The notes beneath the pieces are model-generated. The model did no database searches, was not told the DNA's origin, and saw only the letters and a list, made by a program, of their open reading frames with translations. The position numbers and the translations under genes are program-made. Of a stretch of 64,000 nucleotides of DNA, positions 46,846 through 54,430 are shown one piece after another. The stretch lies in assembly GCF_040932035.1 (NCBI RefSeq), contig NZ_JBFRBB010000001.1, positions 1,984,001 through 2,048,000 of the forward strand, read 5' to 3'. Each line of letters starts with the position of its first letter. Position 1 is the stretch's first letter. This DNA is from Hoeflea_A sp040932035 (GTDB taxonomy: Bacteria; Pseudomonadota; Alphaproteobacteria; Rhizobiales; Rhizobiaceae).

Positions 46846-47848
46846 CGGAATCATCGGGCTGGCGGCCGGGGCCGGTTTGACTGGCCTCGATTTCCTCATC
46901 GATCACGGTTTTGATATGGGCAATTGTCTGTTGCAGGTTGCTTGGTCCGCCTTCGACTGTGTGTGTGTCCGGATCGAGATATCCGCCGGGGCCGTTATGG
47001 GCCATACCGTCGATTGGGATTGTTGAAATCAAGCCGTGTTTGTGCGCTTCATTCCAATGTGATTTTCCAAAGATCCGCCAGCGATGAATGAAGAACAGGC
47101 CGCCGATCTTCGCCACACGGTCCCGCGAGCCCTGGACGTGAACAATGCGATCGAGCGACGCAATGCCGGGGTGGGACGAAAGAACGCCGCCCAGTGACAG
47201 AAGCGTCAGGCGGCTTTGAAACTCGCCATGCAAAAAGGGTGAGGCGCCGAGTGAGATCTCGGCGCCGCCGCTGTAGCCAAGCATGATGACCGGCTGCCGC
47301 GATTTCAAAGCATGGCCGTTGAACAACAGCTTCTCCCGCATGATTCTGTAGGTGCCGGCGCTGTAGATTGGGCCATACCGCCCATCGGCCGCCACAAGCA
47401 CCTGGAACATGTTGCGCAGGCGAATGAGATTTTGCGTCACAAAGGCCCGGTGTCTGCCGGAAAAGCGCCAGAACCGGGCAAAAATCCGTTGGCCGGTCAG
47501 CGGGATGCCAGCCGGCGAATAGGGGAAAAAATCGTCGATGATGGTTGCGTAGGGCAGTTCCTGTTTGAGCTCGTCAAGGAAATGCTGTTCCAGTTGCGGG
47601 TGCCGCTCGCCGGTGATCGTGCCGATGCCGGTCACATAAAACACCACTGCCTTTTTTCCCGGCACGGCAGGCTGGCCATCTGCAGGACCCCGAGCGTACT
47701 GTCCTTCTTTGTCAGCATCACCTTCCGGGTTCACCGTCCATCGTGACCACCAGGTCATCGCTTCGAACGGTGCCGTGATCAGCGCAATAAACAAGGTTAC
47801 GCCCGCAACCAGAACAATCCCGAACAATAGCTGCTGGAGATCACTCAT
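46838..47848 (-). CDS. Membrane-anchored alpha/beta hydrolase-like protein
   Basis: 336 residues from the ATG at 47848, which overlaps the upstream gene stop (ATGA). One N-terminal helix (LFGIVLVAGVTLFIALITAPF) anchors it. The soluble domain has VVFYVTGIGTITGE (oxyanion strand) and the elbow MLGYSGGAEISLG, so Ser of GYSGG is the likely nucleophile. A His occurs in DGMAHNGPGGYLD. It is the second gene of a two-gene operon with a membrane protein. Not obviously related to the 1020-2591 hydrolase beyond the fold. Confidence 0.82.
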   Translation of the reverse strand: MSDLQQLLFGIVLVAGVTLFIALITAPFEAMTWWSRWTVNPEGDADKEGQYARGPADGQPAVPGKKAVVFYVTGIGTITGERHPQLEQHFLDELKQELPYATIIDDFFPYSPAGIPLTGQRIFARFWRFSGRHRAFVTQNLIRLRNMFQVLVAADGRYGPIYSAGTYRIMREKLLFNGHALKSRQPVIMLGYSGGAEISLGASPFLHGEFQSRLTLLSLGGVLSSHPGIASLDRIVHVQGSRDRVAKIGGLFFIHRWRIFGKSHWNEAHKHGLISTIPIDGMAHNGPGGYLDPDTHTVEGGPSNLQQTIAHIKTVIDEEIEASQTGPGRQPDDSAS

Positions 47849-48537
47849 TTGGGGCGCACTCTTTGTTTGACGAAATCCAGCACCTGGTCTGACGTAAATC
47901 GCGACAATTGCCGGCTGGCAAACAGAAACCCGCCGCTCTTTGCCGCGCGGCTGCGTGTGAAGAACAGCCGCTCGAGCAGCGACACGGCTATCCATCCCGC
48001 CAACATACATGCGGCACCTGGAAGGAAAGGTACCTGCGCGCCGTAGAAAAGTCCGTACATCATTGTCAGGCAGGTCCAGCCGTAGAGAATGTACGAAATG
48101 ATGATTCCGATGCTTGGCAGCACGGCGAGGAAGCCGAACACCAAAGGCGCCGTCGCGACGAATATGACCGAAATGAAATTCCACGGCGCTGCCACGACAC
48201 CGAACAATATGGCGGCAAAGAACACTGAACAAGTCATCCACAGCCCGAGGCGGACGGTCAATGAAAGACCGCTGAAAATGAGCCCCAATACAAAGCCGAT
48301 CGGCGACGCCGCAACAAGGAAAAGCGCAAAGCACTGACCGAGAAGAAGGGAAACTCCAGCCAGAAATACCACCATAGTCGACACGAACCGCGTGCGGTCA
48401 TCCATGATCGCCGTATCGTAGACGGTCGGGTCGAACCACAGAGCCCGGCCGATCATGTCCCGAAGCTGCGTTATGATATCAAACCATTCCATGACGGTTT
48501 CCGGCGCCGTTCGATTTATGTCAGGAGGCTTGCCCAT
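47845..48537 (-). CDS. Multi-pass membrane protein of unknown function
   Basis: 230 residues with about five or six hydrophobic segments (STMVVFLAGVSLLLGQCFALF, LFLVAASPIGFVLGLIFS, VFFAAILFGVVAAPW, SVIFVATAPLVFGFLAVLP, GAACMLAGWIAVSLLE). The basic C-terminus is cytoplasmic. I do not recognise the family. Its stop overlaps the start of the downstream hydrolase by four bases (ATGA), so the two are translationally coupled and may work in one complex. Confidence 0.8.
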   Translation of the reverse strand: MGKPPDINRTAPETVMEWFDIITQLRDMIGRALWFDPTVYDTAIMDDRTRFVSTMVVFLAGVSLLLGQCFALFLVAASPIGFVLGLIFSGLSLTVRLGLWMTCSVFFAAILFGVVAAPWNFISVIFVATAPLVFGFLAVLPSIGIIISYILYGWTCLTMMYGLFYGAQVPFLPGAACMLAGWIAVSLLERLFFTRSRAAKSGGFLFASRQLSRFTSDQVLDFVKQRVRPK

Positions 48538-48660
48538 TTCTACAGAAAACTCAATGCAGTGAAGTGGATTTATTCAACCTGCACGATAGATTGGAGTTGA
48601 GTTTCAAATGTCCGATCCAAGTTGACACACCGCCACACCCGCACGATGGAGATCCAGCCG

Positions 48661-49287
48661 ATGCCCGAATTCGAAGACATCATCACGACACGCGAAGAGC
48701 TGCGCGAAATCGTCGGCGAACCTATTCAACGGGTGAAGGAAAAGGTGATGCCGGCGCTTGACCGGCACTGCAGGAACTTCATCGAACGCAGCCCTTTTGT
48801 CATCATCTCCACTTCGGACGGCGATGGAGACGGGGACGTTTCACCCAAGGGCGATCCTGCAGGATTTGTCAAAATACTGGACAACAATACCCTAGCGATT
48901 CCGGACAGGCCGGGAAACCGGCGTGTCGATGGTTTTGAGAACATTCTGCAGAACCCCAGTGTGGGTCTTCTGTTTCTAATTCCCGGCAGAAACGAATCCG
49001 TTCGCGTCAACGGCACCGCGATGATTGTTCGCGATGAGCCTTTGCGCCAGTCGATGTCGATCAGGGGGAAACTTCCCAAGCTGGTCCTTGTCGTGAATGT
49101 TGAAGAGGCTTTCTTTCACTGCTCGCGCTGCATGATCCGCTCCGGCCTTTGGGAGCCGGACAACTGGCCTTCGCAGGATGGCCTGGCCTCGATGTCCGAG
49201 GTCATGTTCGATATCGGCAAGGGGATCGACAAGTTGGAAGACATCCAGACCCTCATCCGGGAATCCGAAACCGACAAACTCTACTGA
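48661..49287 (+). CDS. Pyridoxamine 5'-phosphate oxidase family protein (FMN-binding)
   Basis: 208 residues from the ATG at 48661, nine bases after GGAG; two ATGs lie further upstream. The PNPOx-like split barrel is visible (FIERSPFVIISTSDGDG, DVSPKGDPAGFVKIL, LAIPDRPGNRRVDGFENILQNPSVGLLFLIPG). This matches the MSMEG_1061-type FMN-dependent subgroup, whose members are putative flavin-dependent oxidoreductases. Cytoplasmic; substrate unknown. It stands alone. Confidence 0.85.
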   Translation: MPEFEDIITTREELREIVGEPIQRVKEKVMPALDRHCRNFIERSPFVIISTSDGDGDGDVSPKGDPAGFVKILDNNTLAIPDRPGNRRVDGFENILQNPSVGLLFLIPGRNESVRVNGTAMIVRDEPLRQSMSIRGKLPKLVLVVNVEEAFFHCSRCMIRSGLWEPDNWPSQDGLASMSEVMFDIGKGIDKLEDIQTLIRESETDKLY

Positions 49288-49386
49288 CGGGTTTGACGAT
49301 CGGTGAATTAGAGTTTCGTTTCAACGAGTGCTTGCAAATGTTCTTAATATGTTCCATTAACAAAAGGAGCAATTTGAGGAGCTTGC

Positions 49387-50220
49387 ATGATGGTTGCGAA
49401 CGCGAAATTTGAGGCATTCAAGGCGCTGCACGAACGCGACGGCGCCTTTGTCATTCCCAACCCCTGGAACGCGGGTTCCGCCATCATTCTGCAAAATTTA
49501 GGTTTCGAGGCGCTTGCTACGACATCCGCCGGTCTCGGCTTCTCGATAGGCAGGCTGGATTCCGGTTCTGAGCTCACGCGTGAGGATACGCTGCAAAACG
49601 CACGCGAGATTGTCGATGCGACCGATCTGCCTGTATCGGCAGATCTCGAGGGCGGATTCGGTGACGCGCCGGAGGACTGCGCGGAGACAATCCGGCAGGC
49701 GGCGCAGACAGGGCTTGTTGGAGGATCGATCGAGGATGCGACCGGAAGACCGGATGCGCCGATCTATGATTTCCAGCAAACGGTTGAGCGGGTCGCAGCA
49801 GCGGTGGAGGCGGCGAGGGATCTGCCGTTCCTGCTGACGGCAAGGGCCGAGAATTTCCTATACGGCCGCAGGGATCTCGACGATACGATCATGCGCCTGC
49901 AGGCATTCGAGAAGGCCGGCGCTGATGTGCTTTATGCGCCCGGCTTGCCTGATCTCGATGCCATCCGGTTGGTCTGCAGTTCGATATCAAAGCCCGTCAA
50001 TGTTGTCATGGGGCTTTCCGGTCCGACCTGGTCGGTTACGCAGCTTGCCGATGCCGGCGTCAAACGTATCAGCGTCGGCGGTTCGTTCGCGCGCGCGGCG
50101 CTTGGCGGCTTTATCCGCGCGGCAAACGAGGTGCGCGAACATGGAACGTTCAACTATGCCGTCGAGGCGCTGCCCGATGCGGAGGCCCGAAGGATGATGA
50201 CGGCAGGGCGGCGACAGTGA
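49387..50220 (+). CDS. Isocitrate lyase / PEP phosphomutase superfamily enzyme
   Basis: 277 residues. The TIM-barrel superfamily order is clear: FVIPNPWNAGSAIIL, the LGFEALATTSAG strand, the metal site DLEGGFGDAPED, GSIEDATGR, and TARAENFLYG, ending in VKRISVGGSFARA. The KKCGH lyase loop is absent, so it is closer to the carboxyvinyl-carboxyphosphonate mutase-like group of C-C or P-C lyases/mutases. GAGGAG lies five bases before the ATG. It is the last host gene before the structured region and prophage. Confidence 0.9.
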   Translation: MMVANAKFEAFKALHERDGAFVIPNPWNAGSAIILQNLGFEALATTSAGLGFSIGRLDSGSELTREDTLQNAREIVDATDLPVSADLEGGFGDAPEDCAETIRQAAQTGLVGGSIEDATGRPDAPIYDFQQTVERVAAAVEAARDLPFLLTARAENFLYGRRDLDDTIMRLQAFEKAGADVLYAPGLPDLDAIRLVCSSISKPVNVVMGLSGPTWSVTQLADAGVKRISVGGSFARAALGGFIRAANEVREHGTFNYAVEALPDAEARRMMTAGRRQ

Positions 50221-50510
50221 AGACTCGGCAGTAATACAGAAAACCGCAAGTCACCTAACCAGCGAGGGCACAAAGGAATTTCACGAACGTGGACTGCACG
50301 GACCGACTGCAAAGTAGGTGAGACGGAGGAAGAGCTAGGTTGCGTCGCCGTATAACGGCGCTTCAACAAACGTCCAAACAGATATTACTCCGTTTCCCGT
50401 ATAGGTACTCACCGTCCCGCGATCAAAATAGAAATTGCGCAGCAAAAGGTCAATGCACTTAGGGGTTGAGGTTCGGTTTCGGAATTTTGTTGAACTGGGA
50501 GAAAGATAAG

Positions 50511-50613
50511 CTCCGGGATGGTCAGCTATCCATCAGCAGAACCCGGGTGCTCTGCTCTCTTTACCAATCCGTGCATTTGTCCCGGATACGAAAAGGCGTC
50601 GCTGGATTAAGCC
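50511..50613 (+). repeat. Structured motif Y, copy 1
   Basis: The 11-mer CTCCGGGATGG (50511-50521) and 12-mer TCCCGGATACGA (50580-50591) can close a junction: TCCGGGA pairs with TCCCGGA. Inside, GATGG pairs with CCATC, and AGCAGA (50535-50540) pairs with TCTGCT (50551-50556) around a loop holding the self-complementary CCCGGG. It ends in GGATTAAGCC (50604-50613). Copy 2 at 51075-51181 keeps all these words. Confidence 0.7.
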
Positions 50614-50680
50614 GGAGCCAGCAGCACCTTAGATCCTCTTGTTGATCGGTTCCATGCCGAATAAGGCCGCCCCGGTGAAA

Positions 50681-50751
50681 GCCAGGTGCATTAACACCTG
50701 GCAATCTACGCACCGCAGAACCCCCATATGGGATTGCAGCGGTGGGAGCGG
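50681..50751 (+). repeat. Two-hairpin motif X, copy 1
   Basis: Hairpin 1: GCCAGGTG/CACCTGGC, an 8-bp perfect stem (50681-50688, 50695-50702). Then CTACGCAC (50706-50713), whose CAC starts hairpin 2: CACCGC (50711-50716) with GCGGTG (50739-50744), enclosing the palindrome CCCATATGGG. It ends GTGGGAGCGG (50742-50751). Confidence 0.7.
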
Positions 50752-50764
50752 GTGGCCCCGATGC

Positions 50765-50837
50765 GCCACAGGAATAGCCATTCCCTGTGGGCTACGCACC
50801 CTGACCCCCCCAGTGTAGGATGCCAGGGTGGGAGCGG
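50765..50837 (+). repeat. Two-hairpin motif X, copy 2
   Basis: Hairpin 1: CCACAGGAAT pairs with ATTCC-TGTGG around an AGCC loop with one bulged C (50766-50790). CTACGCAC follows (50792-50799). Hairpin 2: CACCCTG (50797-50803) with CAGGGTG (50824-50830). Ends GTGGGAGCGG (50828-50837). Confidence 0.7.
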
Positions 50838-50997
50838 CGCCGGGTGCAATTTAGCAGTGAAACGGGCGTTGAGAAATACCATTTTGGAGGGCGGCATGAG
50901 GTGCGTGACGGAGGCCAGTAGAGCCCGCATTGCCGGTGTGCGGTGGTGATGGGAGAAGTGCGCAAGGGCCGTTGCAATTCGCCGGTGGCCCAGTGAA

Positions 50998-51070
50998 CCG
51001 CAGGAGTTTTGTGCCCCTGCGGCCTACGCACAAAAGCTTCCTCTCTTCAGGAAGACAGATGTGGGAGCGG
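50998..51070 (+). repeat. Two-hairpin motif X, copy 3
   Basis: Hairpin 1: CCGCAGG (50998-51004) with CCTGCGG (51016-51022), differing from copy 2 by a G-C for A-T pair exchange. CTACGCAC at 51024-51031. Hairpin 2: CACA with TGTG outside, and CTTCCT/AGGAAG inside (51037-51042, 51049-51054). Ends GTGGGAGCGG (51061-51070) and runs straight into motif Y copy 2. Confidence 0.7.
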
Positions 51071-51074
51071 GAAA

Positions 51075-51181
51075 CTCCGGGATGGACGGCCTACCCACCG
51101 ACAGACCCGGGTGTCTGTCCTTTGCTGCCCCTCGCGTACATTTGGTCCCGGATACGAGAAGAGCCGTGGCCGGATTAAGCC
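51075..51181 (+). repeat. Structured motif Y, copy 2
   Basis: It repeats CTCCGGGATGG (51075-51085), TCCCGGATACGA (51146-51157) and GGATTAAGCC (51172-51181). The inner hairpin is GACAGAC (51100-51106) with GTCTGTC (51113-51119). Compared with copy 1, the two bottom pairs change from A-T and G-C to G-C and A-T, which keeps pairing; the loop word CCCGGGTG is kept. Confidence 0.7.
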
Positions 51182-51266
51182 AGAGAATGAGATAACAATT
51201 CCGAACACGGCTTGCGAACCTTCAGTCACCTTCGGTGGACCGGCCGGCTTCGTTCCTGCGCAGGGC

Positions 51267-51309
51267 CTACACATTCACGCTTCCCGGTACTGCACGTGAA
51301 TGGGAGCGA
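51267..51309 (+). repeat. Motif X, copy 4 (partial)
   Basis: The linker is CTACACAT (51267-51274). Hairpin 2 is the perfect 8-bp CATTCACG/CGTGAATG (51272-51279, 51295-51302), followed by GGGAGCG. A matching hairpin 1 is less clear; the palindrome CCTGCGCAGG lies just upstream (51255-51264). Confidence 0.55.
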
Positions 51310-51411
51310 AGGTCATAAATCACTTACTTCGAATTGTGCCGGGTTTCAAGTTATGCGTGTGTTTCGGTCCGATGGTCCGTCTCCTTGCACAATGCCGTGC
51401 ACCCTAAAATC

Positions 51412-51433
51412 TCGGTTCCCCGGAACCGATTTG
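51412..51433 (+). terminator. Hairpin with short T-run, possible attenuator
   Basis: TCGGTTC (51412-51418) pairs with GAACCGA (51423-51429) around CCCG, followed by TTTG. It lies about 60 bp before the tail-fibre gene and could terminate or attenuate transcription coming from the structured region. Confidence 0.5.
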
Positions 51434-51439
51434 TCAATG

Positions 51440-51467
51440 TGAGGGCCGCGCCTTGAGGCAGCCCTCA
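51440..51467 (+). promoter_or_regulatory. Stem-loop in the tail-fibre leader
   Basis: TGAGGGC (51440-51446) pairs with GCCCTCA (51461-51467), with an inner GCC/GGC stem. There is no T-run. It lies 20 bases before the tail-fibre start; AGAGG at 51478-51482 is the likely ribosome-binding site. Confidence 0.6.
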
Positions 51468-51487
51468 TTCGTTCAACAGAGGTCAAC

Positions 51488-53956
51488 ATGACAATTTCAA
51501 CGACGACCAACCGCGTCCGCGCTGCGGGCGACGGCAGCACGGCTGCATTCTCGTTTCCGTATTATTTCGAAGCGGATGCGCATCTTGCCGTTTACCTGAC
51601 CGATGCCGCCGGCACCGAGACCCTGCAGACGATCGCGACGCACTATACGGTGTCGGGCGCCGGAAATGCCGGCGGCGGAACAGTGACATTTGTGACGGCG
51701 CCGGCTGCGACCGAAACCGTGACGATCATCCGAAACGAACCGCTGACACAGGAAACAGACGCCGATGATGTCGGCACGTTTCGCGAGCAGGCCTTCGAAA
51801 GCCAGTTCGACCGGCACGCACGCCAGGCGCAGAAGCTTCAGGAGGAAGTCGACCGCGCCATCAAGATGAGGAAGTCGTCGGCCAATGCCGGGTTTGAATT
51901 TCCGGAGCCGGAAGCGCGCAAAGTGGTTGCCTGGAACAATGCCGGCGACGGGCTGGAAAACAGTGTTACCACGGATGACATCACCAACGCCGTGACATCG
52001 GCGGCCAATGCAGCCGCCAGCGAAACCGCGGCGGCTGCGAGCGCATCCGCTGCGGCCTCAAGCGCATCTGCCGCCTCGGCCAGCGAGACGAACGCGGCAG
52101 CATCGGACACGGCCGCCGCAGCCAGCAAAACGGCGTCCGCCACGTCGGAGACGAATGCGGCGGCATCCGCGACCACGGCAACGACCAAAGCCGGCGAAGC
52201 TTCGACAAGCGCGAGCAACGCATCGGCCAGCGAAAGCAATGCTGCAACCAGCGAGACGAACGCTGCGGGCAGCGCGTCAGCCGCCGCAACGTCGGCAGCG
52301 AACGCGGCGACATCGGAGACGAACGCGGGAAACAGCGCCAGCGCGGCGGCAACATCTGCCAGCAATGCGGCATCCAGTGAAACCAACGCCGGAACTTCCG
52401 AAACCAATGCCGCAAATTCGGCAACGGCTGCAGCCGCCAGTGCCGCTTCTGCGCAAGTGGCTGAAATCGATTGGGCCGGATCATGGGCAACGTCGACCGC
52501 ATACACCGCGTCGGATCCGCGCCAGGCCGTCGGCAACAACGGCAGCAGCTATGTGTGCATCCTGTCCCATACGTCCGGTTCATCGAACCAGCCGGGTGTC
52601 GGCGCGAGCTGGACCAGCTATTGGGAGGTGATTGCGGAAAAGGGAACCGACGGTATCGGGGCCGGCGATATGCTTGGCGCAAACAATCTTTCCGATCTGG
52701 CGAATGCCGCCACCGCGCGCACCAATCTTGGTGTGGCGATCGGTTCCGACGTTCAGGCGCACACCGCGGTTCTGGACGGCACCGAACAGTCCTTTACCAC
52801 CGCGCTGAAAAACAAACTTGATGGTGTAGAGAGCGGCGCCGATGTCACGGACACGGCGAATGTGACGGCGGCCGGCGCGCTGATGGACAGCGAGGTCGAT
52901 GCGGACATCAAAACCCTGTCGCTGCCCGCGAACACCACGATCAGCTCCTTCGGCGCATCTTTGATCGACGACGCGGCGGCGAGCAACGCCAGGACGACCC
53001 TGGGGCTTGGCAATGTCGACAACACATCCGATGCCAACAAGCCAGTGAGTACACCACAACAGGCAGCGCTGGTCAGCAGAGCCGGTGATACTCTGACTGG
53101 TCGATTGGTTTCTGCGTCTGGAGCGACAACCGGCAATAATGGCATAGCGACCGCGACAGCTTTATTGGGCGAATATGAGGTCCAAAATAACGGTACTGGT
53201 GCAGCGATGATGGCATTTCATCGTGGTGGTGCATTTGCTGGCTATTTTGGTCTTGATACTGATAATCTTTGGAAGGTTGGTGGCTGGTCACATGGCGCAG
53301 CGGCGTACAAATTATGGCACGAAGGCACACTGGCGACCATTGGCCAAGCAGAGGCCGAAGCCGGCACAGCAACCACGGAAAGGGCGTGGACAGCGCAGCG
53401 GGTCAAGCAGGCGATAGATGCGCTAGGCTCTAGTCCCCTTGAAAGAATCGGGCCGGTTCAAGTTGCGTCCAATTCAGCAAGTATCAATTTTACCAATCTC
53501 CCCACAAACTACTTCGCGCTGTTACTCAGGGGTCGTTATATTCTCCCGTCCGTGAACACTGCCAGTCTTGTGTGGAGGTCGTCTGTTAACAACGGTGTAT
53601 CTTGGGAAAGCGGTGGGTCTGATTATCGAAATGCCGCCGGTGGTTTTGCTACGAATGGTACCGCCAACAACTCTTTTTCAAACGGCACAAATGCTGGTTT
53701 AGTCATGCAGACAATGGTTTCCAGTGCCGGAGGTGATGGGGCTTTTGAAGCAATAATATACGACGCACCAGTTACTCGCAGAACACGCTTTAGTTTTCGC
53801 TCGGCCTACGAACGTAATGGTGGTTTTTACGACACCTATCAGGCCGGCTGTTCAACCAGAGTGGCTACCACTGCTATAAACGGCCTTCAATTGTTTATGA
53901 ACTCTGGGCTCATCGCCACTGGAGAATTCATCCTGTTCGGTATCAGCACAGCATAA
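51488..53956 (+). CDS. Phage tail fibre protein
   Basis: 822 residues. Residues 1-125 match the T7 tail-fibre N-terminal type (TNRVRAAGDGSTAAFSFPYYF, then REQAFESQFDRHARQAQKLQ), which attaches to the virion. Residues 160-315 are an Ala/Ser/Thr-rich repeat built on SETNAA units, likely an extended triple coil. Residues about 325-385 (GSWATSTAYTASDPRQ, NNGSSYVCIL) resemble a carbohydrate-binding module. The rest is the receptor-binding tip. From about base 53,060 the DNA becomes less GC-rich, so the tip looks exchanged. It is the first gene of the remnant. Confidence 0.9.
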   Translation: MTISTTTNRVRAAGDGSTAAFSFPYYFEADAHLAVYLTDAAGTETLQTIATHYTVSGAGNAGGGTVTFVTAPAATETVTIIRNEPLTQETDADDVGTFREQAFESQFDRHARQAQKLQEEVDRAIKMRKSSANAGFEFPEPEARKVVAWNNAGDGLENSVTTDDITNAVTSAANAAASETAAAASASAAASSASAASASETNAAASDTAAAASKTASATSETNAAASATTATTKAGEASTSASNASASESNAATSETNAAGSASAAATSAANAATSETNAGNSASAAATSASNAASSETNAGTSETNAANSATAAAASAASAQVAEIDWAGSWATSTAYTASDPRQAVGNNGSSYVCILSHTSGSSNQPGVGASWTSYWEVIAEKGTDGIGAGDMLGANNLSDLANAATARTNLGVAIGSDVQAHTAVLDGTEQSFTTALKNKLDGVESGADVTDTANVTAAGALMDSEVDADIKTLSLPANTTISSFGASLIDDAAASNARTTLGLGNVDNTSDANKPVSTPQQAALVSRAGDTLTGRLVSASGATTGNNGIATATALLGEYEVQNNGTGAAMMAFHRGGAFAGYFGLDTDNLWKVGGWSHGAAAYKLWHEGTLATIGQAEAEAGTATTERAWTAQRVKQAIDALGSSPLERIGPVQVASNSASINFTNLPTNYFALLLRGRYILPSVNTASLVWRSSVNNGVSWESGGSDYRNAAGGFATNGTANNSFSNGTNAGLVMQTMVSSAGGDGAFEAIIYDAPVTRRTRFSFRSAYERNGGFYDTYQAGCSTRVATTAINGLQLFMNSGLIATGEFILFGISTA

Positions 53957-53967
53957 AGGATAAATAC

Positions 53968-54417
53968 ATGCCCCTCACAAAGCTTGTTAATGGCAAAGAA
54001 GTCGCGCTTACCGACGAGGAAGAAGCCGAATTTCGCGCAGAATGGGCAAGGAATGATGCTGCCCGCAACGCTGTCACCGCCGAACACATCAATACCGAGC
54101 GCGAGCGTCGGAAATACTTGCCAAAGACCGTTTCGCTTTCCACCGGCAAGGCATTTCCCGTCGATATGGTCAATGGCGGCCGAGAAAACATCGCGAACCT
54201 CAGTCTGTTTGCTCTGGTGAAAAAGGGGGCCGGCGACACATCGACCTTCTTGTTTGCCGATGCGGACAACAATGATCAAACGCTCTCGAACGATGAAATG
54301 CTTGAGGTTGGTGTCCAGTGTGCACAGCAAATAACGGCCATTCATCAGAAAGCCCGTGTGTTGAAAGCTCTGCAGGAGAAACCTGCCGATTATACCGACC
54401 TAAAGCATTGGTTGTAG
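53968..54417 (+). CDS. Phage DUF4376-like protein (tail-fibre assembly type)
   Basis: 149 residues, acidic at the N-terminus (VALTDEEEAEFRAEWARNDA) and ending in a helix of the kind QQITAIHQKARVLKALQEKP. This pattern fits the small DUF4376-type proteins encoded right after tail fibres in many prophages; some act as fibre chaperones. It starts 11 bp after the fibre gene with AAAGGA before the ATG, consistent with one operon. Function inferred from position. Confidence 0.75.
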   Translation: MPLTKLVNGKEVALTDEEEAEFRAEWARNDAARNAVTAEHINTERERRKYLPKTVSLSTGKAFPVDMVNGGRENIANLSLFALVKKGAGDTSTFLFADADNNDQTLSNDEMLEVGVQCAQQITAIHQKARVLKALQEKPADYTDLKHWL

Positions 54418-54430
54418 GTCTGCCTGCCAC

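Larger units (their letters stand above)
50221..51487 (+). ncRNA. Candidate large structured RNA before the phage tail-fibre gene
   Basis: 1267 bases with no credible ORF on either strand but dense in perfect hairpins. An outer pair TCACCTA/TAGGTGA (50251-50257, 50315-50321) and a small hairpin CGCCGT/ACGGCG (50346-50360) begin it; then two repeated motifs, described separately as types X (four copies) and Y (two copies), fill the rest. Stem sequences differ between copies but stay complementary, while certain single-stranded words are constant. Hairpins at 51412-51467 close it. It may be an ornate phage RNA like the GOLLD/ROOL class, or a cis-acting late-operon leader (antitermination type). 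Strand is assumed from the tail gene. Family not identified. Confidence 0.65.

Noticed and set aside
47849..48334. Extension of the hydrolase frame upstream to 48334
   Set aside because: The extra part overlaps the multi-pass membrane protein gene and looks like a shadow; the coupled ATG at 47848 is the better start.
50681..51309. CRISPR array or tRNA cluster
   Set aside because: The repeated units vary in stem sequence, have no constant repeat-spacer spacing, and do not fold as cloverleafs.
51838..52682. Long alternative frames in the tail-fibre shaft (both strands)
   Set aside because: They come from the repetitive GC-rich shaft DNA; their translations are low-complexity and match nothing.
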